NCBI GenBank assembly: GCA_017453285.1
Contig: JAFTKL010000005.1
Span: 1 to 38,766 of the forward strand
DNA from: Clostridia bacterium
Lineage (GTDB): Bacteria > Bacillota > Clostridia > Oscillospirales > CAG-272
Reading direction: 5' to 3'
DNA: 38,766 bases
A program made the position numbers and the translations under genes. Below, piece after piece: positions 23,769 through 32,986 of this stretch; the first letter of the stretch is position 1, and every line of letters starts with the position of its first letter. Under the pieces are notes generated by a model. The model was given only the letters and a program-made list of their open reading frames with translations. It ran no database searches and was not told where the DNA came from.

Positions 23769-24899
23769 ATGGCAGTAGCAGGTTTGATCTTTTCTAATAT
23801 TCACAATTCTTCGATGCCCGAGCTTACCAGCGTTCGTACAATGGCGTCGGTACCTTACGGTTGCCGTTACCGCCTCATAGATTTCCCGCTTTCCAATATG
23901 GTAAATTCGGGAATAAGTAAGATCGGTATTATCGCACACAATAACTATCAGTCTCTTATGGACCACATCGGTACGGGTAAGGACTGGGACCTCGCTCGCC
24001 GCTCGGGCGGTATCAGAATTCTTCCTCCGTTCATCGCGTCTTATAACAGCGCAAACGGCGGAAAGCTCTATACCACAAGACTCGAGGCTCTGATGGGCGT
24101 TACGAGCTTTATCTCCAAGTGCACGGAAGAGTACATCGTGCTCTCCGACTGCGACGGCATCTGCACCATCGATCTTAACGAGGTGCTTGCAGATCACATC
24201 AAGAAGAACGCGGATATCACCATCGTTACGAGACCTGTAAGCGAGAAGAAGGATATCCCCAGCGACGGCGCGACCGAGATCAAGTGCGACGAGAACGGCT
24301 TTGCTACCGAGGTGTCGGCTTATATCGAGCACGATCGTCCCGCTAACATCAGCACAAATATTATGATCGCAAACCGTCTCTTCCTGCTCAACGCAGTAAA
24401 CGACGCAAGCGCTCACGGCTACAGCCACTTCTATAAGGACATCATAGCTCGCAGAGTTAAGTCCGCAAGAATAAATTGCTATCAGTACGACGGTATCTAT
24501 CTGCAGATCACCTCGCTCGAAAGCTATTTCAGATGCTCTATGCAGCTCCTTGAGCCCGAGGTCCGCCACGGTCTGTTTGTCGAGGAGAACCCGATATACA
24601 CCAAGCTCCGTAACTCTGCTCCTACCGTTTACGCAGAGGGCTCGCAGGTAAAGAACTCCTACGTTGCAGACGGATGCGTTATTGAGGGAACTGTTGAGAA
24701 CTCGATCATCTTCAGAGGCGTTCACATCGGAAAGGGAACCGTAGTCAAGAATTCCATTCTCCTTCAGGATACCTATACGGGAGATAATGTAAACCTCAAT
24801 TGCGTTATCACCGATAAGAACGTAGTTATCAGAAATAACAGAGTTCTTTCGGGTCACGAGAGCATGCCCTTCTTCATTTCCAAGGGCGCGATGGTCTGA
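23769..24899 (+). CDS. glgD: ADP-glucose pyrophosphorylase regulatory subunit GlgD
   Basis: This 376-residue homologue of GlgC lacks the catalytic GGxGxRL loop. The corresponding N-terminal region reads SNIHNSSMPELTSVRTMASVPYGCRYRLIDFPLSNM, the pattern of GlgD, and the downstream LSGDHIYR is replaced by LSDCDGICTI. The beta-helix C terminus is retained (SYVADGCVIEGTVENSIIF). GlgD pairs with GlgC and increases its activity in Gram-positives. Its ribosome binding site AAAGGAGG lies in the last codons of glgC, and only four bases separate the genes, indicating coupled synthesis of the two subunits. Confidence 0.95.
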   Translation: MAVAGLIFSNIHNSSMPELTSVRTMASVPYGCRYRLIDFPLSNMVNSGISKIGIIAHNNYQSLMDHIGTGKDWDLARRSGGIRILPPFIASYNSANGGKLYTTRLEALMGVTSFISKCTEEYIVLSDCDGICTIDLNEVLADHIKKNADITIVTRPVSEKKDIPSDGATEIKCDENGFATEVSAYIEHDRPANISTNIMIANRLFLLNAVNDASAHGYSHFYKDIIARRVKSARINCYQYDGIYLQITSLESYFRCSMQLLEPEVRHGLFVEENPIYTKLRNSAPTVYAEGSQVKNSYVADGCVIEGTVENSIIFRGVHIGKGTVVKNSILLQDTYTGDNVNLNCVITDKNVVIRNNRVLSGHESMPFFISKGAMV

Positions 24900-24925
24900 T
24901 AAAAGATCAGAGGAAGGAAAAACAG

Positions 24926-26371
24926 ATGAAGAAATTATTGTTTGTAGGCGCTGAGGCGATGCCTTTTGCGGCAACGGGCGGACTTGGAGACGTTCTCGGC
25001 TCGCTTCCCTCGGCTATAATAGAGGCAGGTAAGGGCGAGGTCGACGTAAGAGTTGTGCTTCCGCTTTACCGCGCGGTGTCTGACACCTGGCGTTCGCAGA
25101 TGACTAAGGTCTACGAGGGAGAGGTAGCTCTCGCCTGGAGACGTCAGTACTGCGGTATCTACTCCTTAGTCAAGGACGGTGTTACCTACTATTTCGTAGA
25201 CAATAAATATTATTTCGATCGCGATACGCTCTACGGCTTCGGCGACGAGGGCGAGAGATTTGCCTACTTTTCAAAGGTAGCCGCTGAGCTGCCCAGACTC
25301 GTCGGATATTATCCCGACGTAGTCCACGCTCACGACTGGTCGAGCGCGCTCACGCTCGTATATATCAACGAAAAGTTCAGAGGCGTTGAGGGATACGAGA
25401 ATATCAAGCTTGTGTATACGATACACAACATAGAATATCAGGGCAAATACGACTTCGCTATCCTCGGTGACGTTTTCGAGCTTGACGAGAACTCGAAGCA
25501 TATCGTTGAATACGACGGCTGCATCAATCTTATGAAGGGCGCGATCGTGTCGGCTGATATCGTAAGCACCGTAAGTAAGAGATACGCAGAGGAGATCTGC
25601 TCTCCCGAGTACGCTCACGGACTCGACAGAATTCTCCGCGAGTCGAGTGGCAAGCTGACGGGTATCCTCAACGGCATCGACTACAATTACTACGATCCGT
25701 CCAAGGACAGCGCGATCGACACCAATTACACCTGGCGCTCACAGAAGAAAAAGTACGAGAACAAGAAGACACTTCAGCGCGAGCTCGGACTCCCCGAGCG
25801 AGAGGACGTGCCGATGATTTCGGTCATCTCCAGACTTGCATCCCACAAGGGACTCGATCTTATCACGAGTATGATCTACAATCTCGTCGGTGAGAGAGAC
25901 GTTCAGTTCGTGGTGCTCGGCAAGGGCGAGGCAGAGTATGAGGATTTCTTCCGCGGACTCGAGCGCGCGTACGGCGACAAGGCAAGAGCGCTTATTACCT
26001 ACGACAGAGATCTTTCAAAGCGCATCTACGCAGCGAGCGACATCTTTATGATGCCCTCGAAGAGCGAGCCCTGCGGACTCTCGCAGATGATCGCTTCGCG
26101 CTACGGAGCAATTACCGTAGTTCGCGAGACGGGCGGTCTTTACGACTCTATCAAGGGCTTCTGGATGGACGGCGACAAGATGCAGGGCAACGGCTTCACC
26201 TTTGCAAATTACAGTGCTCCCGAGCTTGAGGAGCGCACGAGTGCGGCTATCGACCTCTGGAACGATCCCGAGCTTCGCACGAAGTTCGTAGGAAAGATCA
26301 TGAGAATTGATTTCTCGTGGAAGAATTCCGCAGAGAGCTACCTTGATATGTACGCTCCTCTTTGGAATTGA
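24926..26371 (+). CDS. glgA: Glycogen synthase (ADP-glucose, GT5)
   Basis: This 481-residue cytosolic glycosyltransferase transfers glucose from ADP-glucose to growing alpha-1,4 chains. The GT5 N-terminal domain begins MKKLLFVGAEAMPFAATGGLGDVLGSLP. The usual KTGGL motif here reads ATGGL (residues 16-20), so the lysine that contacts ADP-glucose in E. coli is an alanine. VVHAHDWSSAL and TIHNIEYQGKY are typical. The C-terminal domain carries SRLASHKGLDLI, then MPSKSEPCGLSQMIASRYG with the conserved Glu and the PCGL loop. Length matches bacterial GlgA. The ATG at 24926 has AGAGGAAGGAA upstream. A 10-base-pair hairpin separates it from glgP. Confidence 0.95.
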   Translation: MKKLLFVGAEAMPFAATGGLGDVLGSLPSAIIEAGKGEVDVRVVLPLYRAVSDTWRSQMTKVYEGEVALAWRRQYCGIYSLVKDGVTYYFVDNKYYFDRDTLYGFGDEGERFAYFSKVAAELPRLVGYYPDVVHAHDWSSALTLVYINEKFRGVEGYENIKLVYTIHNIEYQGKYDFAILGDVFELDENSKHIVEYDGCINLMKGAIVSADIVSTVSKRYAEEICSPEYAHGLDRILRESSGKLTGILNGIDYNYYDPSKDSAIDTNYTWRSQKKKYENKKTLQRELGLPEREDVPMISVISRLASHKGLDLITSMIYNLVGERDVQFVVLGKGEAEYEDFFRGLERAYGDKARALITYDRDLSKRIYAASDIFMMPSKSEPCGLSQMIASRYGAITVVRETGGLYDSIKGFWMDGDKMQGNGFTFANYSAPELEERTSAAIDLWNDPELRTKFVGKIMRIDFSWKNSAESYLDMYAPLWN

Positions 26372-26400
26372 AATTATAAAAGTCAAATGCAATAACTTTA

Positions 26401-26431
26401 AGACACCCGAGAGCGTGTGCATCGGGTGTCT
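26401..26431 (+). promoter_or_regulatory. Intergenic hairpin between glgA and glgP
   Basis: A perfect 10-base-pair stem AGACACCCGA/TCGGGTGTCT (26401-26410 with 26422-26431) has an 11-base loop. No T-tract follows, so it is not a standard terminator. It may protect the end of the upstream message, provide a processing site, or tune glgP translation; the glgP ATG is 36 bases further on. Confidence 0.55.
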
Positions 26432-26466
26432 TGGATGTTATTATCAGAAAGGATACACACAAACCA

Positions 26467-28896
26467 ATGGAAAACACAGCACTTACCAAAACGCAGGTGA
26501 AGGACAATATCGAGACAAAGCTGTCGAGATATTTCGGCTGTACACCTGCTGAAGCATCTAAGGATCAGATGTACAAGGCGGTCGCTATGACCGTTCGAGA
26601 TATGCTGACCTCGAAGAGAAATGACTTCAAACACGAGGTAAACGATACGCAGTCAAAGCGCGTTTACTATATGTGTATGGAGTTTTTGCTCGGTCGCTCT
26701 CTCAAGACAAGCCTTGGAAATCTCGGTCTTTCGGATGAATACAGAGAGGCACTCCGCGACTATGGCGTAGAGCTCAACGATCTTTTTGAGTGTGAGCCCG
26801 ACGCGGGTCTCGGTAACGGAGGTCTTGGACGACTTGCAGCATGCTTTATGGACTCGCTTGCATCTCTCGACTATCCCGCAACCGGATTTTCTATCTGCTA
26901 CGAATACGGATTTTTCAAGCAGATGATCGTTGACGGTATTCAGGTAGAGCTTCCTGATATCTGGCTCCCCGGCGGAGAGGTATGGCTCGTTCCCAGAACC
27001 GACCGCACCTATCACATCAAGATGGGCGGACGCGTGCGCGAGGAATGGCGCGAGGGTCATATGGAGGTCATTTACGAGGATTGCGAGGAGATCGAGGCAG
27101 TTCCTTATGATATGATGATCTCGGGCGCAGACTCCAAGGCTGTAAGCAGACTTCGACTCTGGAAGGCAAGAGACATCAGAAACTTCAATATGAGCCTCTT
27201 TACGCAGGGACAGTACGCAAGAGCGGTAGAGGAGAGCACCAACGCGGAGACTATCTCCAAGGTACTCTATCCCTCGGATAATCACCTTGAGGGCAAGCTC
27301 CTTCGTCTCTCTCAGCAGTATTTTATGGTATCTGCATCCTGCCAGAGTATCATTCGCGATCATATGGCAGTTTACGGCAAGATCGACAATCTCGCCGATA
27401 AGGTAGCGATCCACATCAACGATACTCACCCCGCACTTTGCATCCCTGAGCTTATGAGAATACTCATCGACGAGTACTTCATCTCTTGGGACAGAGCGTG
27501 GGATATGGTGGTTAAGATCTGCTCCTATACCAACCACACTGTAATGCCCGAGGCACTCGAGAAATGGAACGAGGACCTCTTCAAACTCAGACTCCCGAGA
27601 ATTTATACGATCATAAAGGAGATCAACGAGCGTTTCTGCCGCGATGCGTGGAACGCATTCCCCGGCAACTGGAATAGAATTTCTCAGATGAGCATCATCG
27701 GCTACGGTCAGGTGAGAATGGCGAACCTCTGCGTAGTCGGCTGTCACTATATCAACGGCGTTTCCAAGCTCCACTCTGATATCCTTGTAAAGTCTATATT
27801 CAAGGACTTCTACGCTATGTACCCCGAGAGATTTGGAAACGTTACCAACGGTATCGCACACCGCCGCTGGCTCTGCTACTCCAACCCCAAGCTCGCCGAG
27901 CTTCTTGACGAGACTATCGGCGAGGGCTACCGCCACGATCCTATCCAGCTTAATAACTTTGCAAAGTTCGCTGAGGATCAGGCAGTGCTCGAGAGAGTAA
28001 GAGCAATCAAGCATCAGAATAAGATCGAGTTTTCCAACCTTCTTTACAGAAAGACAGGAAAGCTCATCGACACTCACTCTATGTTCGACGTACAGATCAA
28101 GCGTCTGCACGAGTACAAGAGACAGCTTCTCAACGTCCTCAATATCATCGGTCTTTACCTCGATATCAAGGATAATCCCAACGCCGATTTCCAGCCCATC
28201 AGCTTCCTCTTTGGAGCAAAGGCTGCGCCCGGATACTACCACGCAAAGCGCATAATCAACCTCATTTACTGTCTCGGTAAGGAGATAGAGAAGGATCCGG
28301 TTGTTAGCAAGAAGCTCGCGGTCGCGTTCCTTGAGGATTATAACGTAAGTATGGCTGAGGCTCTCGTTCCCGCGGCTGAGATCAGTGAACAGATCTCTAT
28401 GGCAGGTAAGGAAGCGAGCGGCACAGGCTGTATGAAGCTTATGATGAACGGCGCTATGACCATCGGTACGCTCGACGGAGCAAACGTCGAGATGCTCGCA
28501 GAGGCAGGCAAGGATAATATGTATATCTTCGGTCTGACGAGCGCAGAGGTCGACGATCTGTGGCAGAGAGGCTACAACAGCGCAGAGTTCTACACCTGCA
28601 ACCAGAAGATCCAGCGCATAATCAACGCGCTCACGGTCGGATTTGCAGGCGAGTCCTTCGCTGATATCGCAAACTATCTTACCAAGGGCCCCGGCATTGC
28701 CGACCCGTATATGTGCCTTGCGGACTTCGAGTCCTACCGCATGACTCACGAGAGAGCGGTAAAGGATTACGCAGACAAGCAGAAGTGGAACAGAATGTCG
28801 CTTATGAACATCGCGGCATCCGGCTTCTTTGCGGCTGACCGTTCCATCAACGAGTACGCAGAGAACATCTGGGGCATCAAGCGCCTCAACAAGTAA
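26467..28896 (+). CDS. glgP: Glycogen/alpha-glucan phosphorylase
   Basis: This 809-residue PLP enzyme releases glucose-1-phosphate from the non-reducing ends of glycogen. CMEFLLGRSL, GLGNGGLGRLAACFMDSLA and YGFFKQ mark the N-terminal domain. NDTHPALCIPELMRIL and FTNGIAHRRWL-type sequence (here NVTNGIAHRRWL) lie in the middle. The PLP site is ASGTGCMKLMMNGAMTIGTLDGANVEM with Lys657 as the Schiff-base lysine; the more usual text is GTSNMK, so two residues before the lysine differ. The ATG at 26467 is preceded by a distant AAAGGA; an in-frame TTG at 26431 overlaps the hairpin and is less likely. The gene completes a synthesis-plus-degradation set on one transcript. Confidence 0.95.
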   Translation: MENTALTKTQVKDNIETKLSRYFGCTPAEASKDQMYKAVAMTVRDMLTSKRNDFKHEVNDTQSKRVYYMCMEFLLGRSLKTSLGNLGLSDEYREALRDYGVELNDLFECEPDAGLGNGGLGRLAACFMDSLASLDYPATGFSICYEYGFFKQMIVDGIQVELPDIWLPGGEVWLVPRTDRTYHIKMGGRVREEWREGHMEVIYEDCEEIEAVPYDMMISGADSKAVSRLRLWKARDIRNFNMSLFTQGQYARAVEESTNAETISKVLYPSDNHLEGKLLRLSQQYFMVSASCQSIIRDHMAVYGKIDNLADKVAIHINDTHPALCIPELMRILIDEYFISWDRAWDMVVKICSYTNHTVMPEALEKWNEDLFKLRLPRIYTIIKEINERFCRDAWNAFPGNWNRISQMSIIGYGQVRMANLCVVGCHYINGVSKLHSDILVKSIFKDFYAMYPERFGNVTNGIAHRRWLCYSNPKLAELLDETIGEGYRHDPIQLNNFAKFAEDQAVLERVRAIKHQNKIEFSNLLYRKTGKLIDTHSMFDVQIKRLHEYKRQLLNVLNIIGLYLDIKDNPNADFQPISFLFGAKAAPGYYHAKRIINLIYCLGKEIEKDPVVSKKLAVAFLEDYNVSMAEALVPAAEISEQISMAGKEASGTGCMKLMMNGAMTIGTLDGANVEMLAEAGKDNMYIFGLTSAEVDDLWQRGYNSAEFYTCNQKIQRIINALTVGFAGESFADIANYLTKGPGIADPYMCLADFESYRMTHERAVKDYADKQKWNRMSLMNIAASGFFAADRSINEYAENIWGIKRLNK

Positions 28897-28922
28897 AAGA
28901 CTACAGAAAAAGGATCCGCGCG

Positions 28923-30827
28923 ATGCTGATTAAAATTCGTGATTGGGCAGAGAAGAAGCCTGCCGTCAAAAAAAGAATAAACGGCAAAGACGTTTCTGTC
29001 CGCTCGAGCTTCGAGTGCGGAGAAAGCCTTGAATTTATTGCCGAAGTGCCGAGAAGTCTCGGTGCTTCGGCGGTAGTTCTGCGCATCTGTCGCGACGGCG
29101 AGTGCGATCGCGACCTTCCGTTTTCCTTTACCGATAGCGACGCAGTGAGGGATATCTATACGCTACGAATAGATACCGAGGCTCTGTGCGAGGGCGAGGA
29201 GAGCGGAGTTTTCTTTTATGAGATACTCTTTTTGCGCGGACTGCATACGCTCTTCACCACCACGCGCAACAACGTGGATTTTGAGCTTGTCTCGCGCTCG
29301 GCATCGAGATTTACGATGCTGATATACCGCAAGGGGATGAATACTCCCGCGTGGTTCCACGGCAGAACGATGTACCAGATCTTCGTCGACCGCTTCAATA
29401 TCGGCACTCGCAAGACAGAGCCGAGATCCGACGTGATAATGAATGACGATTGGTATGGCGGAGTGCCGCAGTATGCCGAAATTCCGGGTGAGGACGTCGC
29501 GAACAATATGTTCTTTGGCGGCACGCTCTGGGGCGTTGTTGAAAAGCTCGGTTACTTAAAGGATATGGGTGTGGGAGTTATCTATCTCAACCCGATATTC
29601 CGCGCATACTCGAACCACAAATACGACACGGGTGACTATCTTGAGGTCGACTCGATGTTCGGCGGTAACGAGGCACTCGACGAGCTTATAAAGAGAGCAA
29701 ATGAGCTTGATATAAAGCTTATCCTCGACGGAGTCTTCAATCATACAGGAGACGACAGTCGCTATTTTGATAAATACGGCAAGTACGGCGGAGTGGGCGC
29801 GTACAGCGATCCCGAGTCGCCATACAGAGAGTGGTTCCGCTTTGGCAAGAGCCGCGAGGACTACGAATCCTGGTGGGGAATTAAGATCCTGCCAAGACTT
29901 GACCATCGAAACGAGAGCTGCCGACGCTTCTTTACCTCAAAGGACGGCGTTGGAGCTGAATATATAAAAAAAGGAGTCGCAGGCTGGCGACTCGACGTTG
30001 CGGACGAGCTGTCGGATGAATTCCTTGATGAATTCGCCAATAGCGTCAAGGACGCAAGCAAAGACAAAGCTGTGATAATCGGCGAGGTGTGGGAGAATGC
30101 CGCGACCAAGGTTGCCTACGGAAAGCGACGCAGGTATTTGCAGGGCGGTCAGCTTGACAGCGTAATGAATTATCCGCTCCGCAAGGGAATTCTCAATTTC
30201 GTCATAAAGAAGGATGCCGCGGCACTCTCTGACGTGCTCAAATTGATCTATTCGGTCTATCCCAAGAGCGTGTGCGATTCGCTTATGAATATTCTCGGCA
30301 CGCATGACACAGAGCGAGTGCTGACCGTGCTCGGTAAGCAGAGCGCAGAGGTCACGGGCGGAAAGGGAAGCGAGCTTGCGGCAAAACGACTCGAGCCCGA
30401 GCAAAGAGAGCGAGCAATGCGCGCACTAAAGCTTGCCGCAACTCTGCAGTTCACCGTCTACGGTGTTCCGAGTGTATACTACGGCGACGAGGCGGGAATG
30501 GAGGGCTATCGCGACCCCTTCTGCCGACTGCCGTATCCGTGGGGCAGAGAGGAGCGCGAGCTGGTGGAGCATTACCGCGTGCTCGGCAGACTCAGAGAGG
30601 ATAACAGAGACGTGCTTGCCGAGGGCGAGTTCTCTGTGTTGCACGCAAAGGGCGGACTTATCGTCTATAGGCGCGAGAGCGAGAGTGGCGAGATCTGCGT
30701 TATTGCAAACGCAGGCGGCAGAGCGGCAGGCTACGAGCTTGAGGGCATGTGGCTCGATCTGCTTTGCGGCGAGCGTTACTCGGGCAAGATCGCACCGCAG
30801 AGCGCGAAGATCTTGCGCAGACAGTAA
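28923..30827 (+). CDS. GH13 alpha-glucan hydrolase (cyclomaltodextrinase/neopullulanase-like)
   Basis: This 634-residue alpha-amylase superfamily protein has no signal peptide, so it should act in the cytosol. Residues 1-135 form an N-terminal beta domain of the CBM34-like kind. The barrel begins at FHGRTMYQIFVDRFN, and MFFGGTLWGVVEKLGYLKDMGVGVIYLNPIF is typical of neopullulanase/maltogenic amylase relatives. DGVFNHTGDDS is conserved region I. The catalytic residues are Asp358 (GWRLDVADE), Glu388 (IIGEVWENA) and Asp462 (LGTHDTER). It probably trims short malto-oligosaccharides left by GlgP or debranches glycogen. No separate glycogen debranching enzyme is visible in the cluster. It starts 26 bases after glgP. 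Confidence 0.9.
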   Translation: MLIKIRDWAEKKPAVKKRINGKDVSVRSSFECGESLEFIAEVPRSLGASAVVLRICRDGECDRDLPFSFTDSDAVRDIYTLRIDTEALCEGEESGVFFYEILFLRGLHTLFTTTRNNVDFELVSRSASRFTMLIYRKGMNTPAWFHGRTMYQIFVDRFNIGTRKTEPRSDVIMNDDWYGGVPQYAEIPGEDVANNMFFGGTLWGVVEKLGYLKDMGVGVIYLNPIFRAYSNHKYDTGDYLEVDSMFGGNEALDELIKRANELDIKLILDGVFNHTGDDSRYFDKYGKYGGVGAYSDPESPYREWFRFGKSREDYESWWGIKILPRLDHRNESCRRFFTSKDGVGAEYIKKGVAGWRLDVADELSDEFLDEFANSVKDASKDKAVIIGEVWENAATKVAYGKRRRYLQGGQLDSVMNYPLRKGILNFVIKKDAAALSDVLKLIYSVYPKSVCDSLMNILGTHDTERVLTVLGKQSAEVTGGKGSELAAKRLEPEQRERAMRALKLAATLQFTVYGVPSVYYGDEAGMEGYRDPFCRLPYPWGREERELVEHYRVLGRLREDNRDVLAEGEFSVLHAKGGLIVYRRESESGEICVIANAGGRAAGYELEGMWLDLLCGERYSGKIAPQSAKILRRQ

Positions 30828-30841
30828 TTTTGGAGGGAAGT

Positions 30842-31174
30842 ATGGGACTTTTCGGAAAGAAAAAGAATGATCCCAACAGCAAAAAATTCCGTTGGGAGAT
30901 GGCGCGCTCGGTCGAAGGACAGCACATCAAGTACGTAACCGAGAAAAAGGACGGCGAGGTCGACGAGGTCATCGGTCGCAACGGAGGTCTTAATATCCGC
31001 GACGACGAGTTCATCGTTTACGCGTCCGCGAAGGTGCTTTTTCGCTGTAAGGTCGACGATCTGCAGATCTGGGAGCTTCTTTCCAAGGACGGCGTGGTGC
31101 TGACAGGTCCGGACATAGAGAGCGGCGGCAAGGAGCGCACCGTGGTCGCATACTACGTTTACTATAGGAAATAG
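30842..31174 (+). CDS. Small conserved-looking protein of unknown function
   Basis: This is a 110-residue soluble protein that I do not recognise. The start MGLFGKKKNDP is basic and could touch the membrane surface. The body is mixed beta-type with alternating hydrophobics (EFIVYASAKVLFRCKVDDLQIW, then GVVLTGPDIESGGKERTVVAYYVYYR) and no catalytic-looking cluster. No signal peptide or transmembrane helix. The ATG at 30842 has TTGGAGGGAAG directly upstream, a strong site, and the reading frame ends three bases before tadA, so it is almost certainly translated. It could relate to glycogen use or to tadA by position; neither is supported by its own sequence. Confidence 0.85.
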   Translation: MGLFGKKKNDPNSKKFRWEMARSVEGQHIKYVTEKKDGEVDEVIGRNGGLNIRDDEFIVYASAKVLFRCKVDDLQIWELLSKDGVVLTGPDIESGGKERTVVAYYVYYRK

Positions 31175-31177
31175 ACT

Positions 31178-31639
31178 ATGGACAGAGATATTGAATTTAT
31201 GAGAGAGGCGCTGGAGCTTGCAAGGCTCGCCGCAGACATGGGTGAGATACCCGTCGGCGCGCTCGTGGTCGACAGCAATAGCGGCGAGGTGATAGCAAGA
31301 GCGCACAATCTGCGCGAGAATAACAAGCTTGCCACCGCGCACGCTGAGATACTTGCGATCGAGGAGGCTTGCCGCAAGCGAGGCGGTTGGCGGCTCCACG
31401 GATGCACGCTCTACGTCACGCTCGAGCCCTGCCCGATGTGCGCGGGCGCGATAGTGAATTCGCGCATCGACCGCGTGGTGTGGGGAGCTGACGATATGGT
31501 CGCAGGCTGCTGCGGCAGCGTGATAAACTTCAATTCCTACCCGTTTAACCACTCGTTTGCAACCACAAGCGGAGTTTGCGAGGAGGAATGCAAAGCGGTA
31601 CTACAAGAATTTTTCCAAACGAAAAGAAGATCGGAGTGA
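31178..31639 (+). CDS. tadA: tRNA-specific adenosine deaminase
   Basis: This 153-residue zinc enzyme converts adenosine 34 to inosine in the anticodon of tRNA-Arg(ACG), allowing wobble decoding. His55-Ala56-Glu57 (ATAHAEILAI) supplies one zinc ligand and the proton-shuttle glutamate. PCPMC supplies Cys85 and Cys88, with GCTLYVTLEPCPMCAGAI matching the family closely. NHSFATTSGVCEEEC at the C terminus is also typical. Length is normal. It follows the unknown gene by three bases with no independent promoter. Its stop codon lies within the terminator that closes the long rightward run. Confidence 0.95.
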   Translation: MDRDIEFMREALELARLAADMGEIPVGALVVDSNSGEVIARAHNLRENNKLATAHAEILAIEEACRKRGGWRLHGCTLYVTLEPCPMCAGAIVNSRIDRVVWGADDMVAGCCGSVINFNSYPFNHSFATTSGVCEEECKAVLQEFFQTKRRSE

Positions 31640-31656
31640 CTTCCGATCTTCTTTTT
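31626..31656 (+). terminator. Terminator after tadA, possibly bidirectional
   Basis: A 10-base-pair stem GAAGATCGGA/TCCGATCTTC (31626-31635 with 31642-31651) has a six-base loop and is followed by five T residues. It begins inside the last tadA codons. On the minus strand the same stem is followed by TTTTCG, so it may also stop the convergent DUF815 transcript. Confidence 0.88.
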
Positions 31657-31657
31657 A

Positions 31658-32971
31658 TTATTTTATTTTTCCTAAAAGACTGTTTACAAACTGCTGTGCG
31701 GTTCGTCCCGAAATTCCGCCGTTGCGCATCTCCCAGACGTGCGCTGCTGCGATGATCTCGTCTTCGTTCATGCTTATCTGAGGATATCTTGCGGCAAGCT
31801 TGAGTACGATGTCGTCAAACTCGCGGCGTGAGGGCTTGAAATAGCCGATCGACAGACCGAAGCGGTTGACGAGCGAGAGCTTCTCCTCGATGGTCTCGGA
31901 GCGGTGAATATCGCCGTCCTGAACTGTGTCCGTGCGGTCGTTCCAGGTCTCCTTGATAAGATGGCGGCGGTTCGAGGTCGCATAGATCAGCACGTTGTCG
32001 GGCTTTGTCTCAACACCGCCTTCGATGATCGCCTTGAGGTACTTGTACTCGATCTCCTGCTCCTCAAACGAGAGGTCGTCCATATAGATAATAAAGCGGT
32101 AGTTCCTGTTCTTGATCTCCGAGATCACGCGCGAGAGATTGCAGAACTGATGCTTGTAGATCTCGATCATTCGCAGACCCTTGTCGTAATACTGATTTAC
32201 GATCGCCTTGATGCTCGTCGACTTGCCCGTTCCGCTGTCGCCGTAGAGCAGAATATTGTTCGCGCCGCGCCCCTCGACAAATGCCTCGGTGTTCTCGGTG
32301 AGAGCCTTTTTCTGAAGCTCGTAGCCGATCAGATCGTCAAGATGCACCGGCTCCATATTGGTTATCGGGCGGATCTTCATATTTCTTCCGTCGTCGTCGC
32401 TCTCAATTCTGAAAGCCTTATTAAGACCGAACATTCCAACGCCGTAATTGCGGTAGAACTCCGCGACGACCTCGAAGACCTCTTCGCCTCTCTTCGCGTT
32501 CTCGATCTCTCCGCTCAGCGCGCGTACCTTCTCGCTGACATTCTTGTTGAATATCTGCTCGCGCTTGGCGATAGCTCGGTAGTTTGAGAGGGTAGAGAAG
32601 CAGTTGATGTCAAGAGCCTTCTCGATGGGGGCAAAATCAAAGTCGAAGAGCGACTTGAAAACGCAAAAATCGTTGATCGCAAAGCCGTTGACCGTGCCCT
32701 CCTGCTTGCCCGCCTTCTCGTAGGTGAGGCTGAAAGGGTTCTCGTCGGTGATTATGAGAAAGGTCAGATAATTGTGCCAGAGATTGTTGTCAAAGCCGTA
32801 TTTTGTCGCGATCTCAAGAAGTCTGCGCACCTCTGCGTAAATTCGCGTGCGTAAAGACTCGGGCGAGTCGGTGCCGCTCTTAAAGTCATTGAAAATTTTG
32901 CCGAGCTTTGAGAGGATATTGCTCTCGCTCGCATCGCGATAGATTATAAATTTGGATATTTCCTTGTACAT
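31658..32971 (-). CDS. DUF815-family AAA ATPase
   Basis: This 437-residue protein has an N-terminal helical half of about 200 residues and a C-terminal P-loop ATPase. Walker A is GDSGTGKST, preceded by [16 protein letters not shown], a motif seen in DUF815 proteins. Walker B is [22 protein letters not shown] and [21 protein letters not shown] follow as the sensor region and the C-terminal lid. The family is widespread but biochemically unassigned; it is an ATP-binding protein of unknown target. AAAGGAATC lies upstream of the ATG at 32971. It is 15 bases downstream of the CPBP protease gene and shares its promoter. Confidence 0.88.
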   Translation of the reverse strand: MYKEISKFIIYRDASESNILSKLGKIFNDFKSGTDSPESLRTRIYAEVRRLLEIATKYGFDNNLWHNYLTFLIITDENPFSLTYEKAGKQEGTVNGFAINDFCVFKSLFDFDFAPIEKALDINCFSTLSNYRAIAKREQIFNKNVSEKVRALSGEIENAKRGEEVFEVVAEFYRNYGVGMFGLNKAFRIESDDDGRNMKIRPITNMEPVHLDDLIGYELQKKALTENTEAFVEGRGANNILLYGDSGTGKSTSIKAIVNQYYDKGLRMIEIYKHQFCNLSRVISEIKNRNYRFIIYMDDLSFEEQEIEYKYLKAIIEGGVETKPDNVLIYATSNRRHLIKETWNDRTDTVQDGDIHRSETIEEKLSLVNRFGLSIGYFKPSRREFDDIVLKLAARYPQISMNEDEIIAAAHVWEMRNGGISGRTAQQFVNSLLGKIK

Positions 32972-32986
32972 ATGATTCCTTTCGGG

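Noticed and set aside
26653..28749. A 698-codon minus-strand frame opposite glgP
   Set aside because: It is entirely contained in a well-supported phosphorylase gene; the translation has no domain and no start signal.
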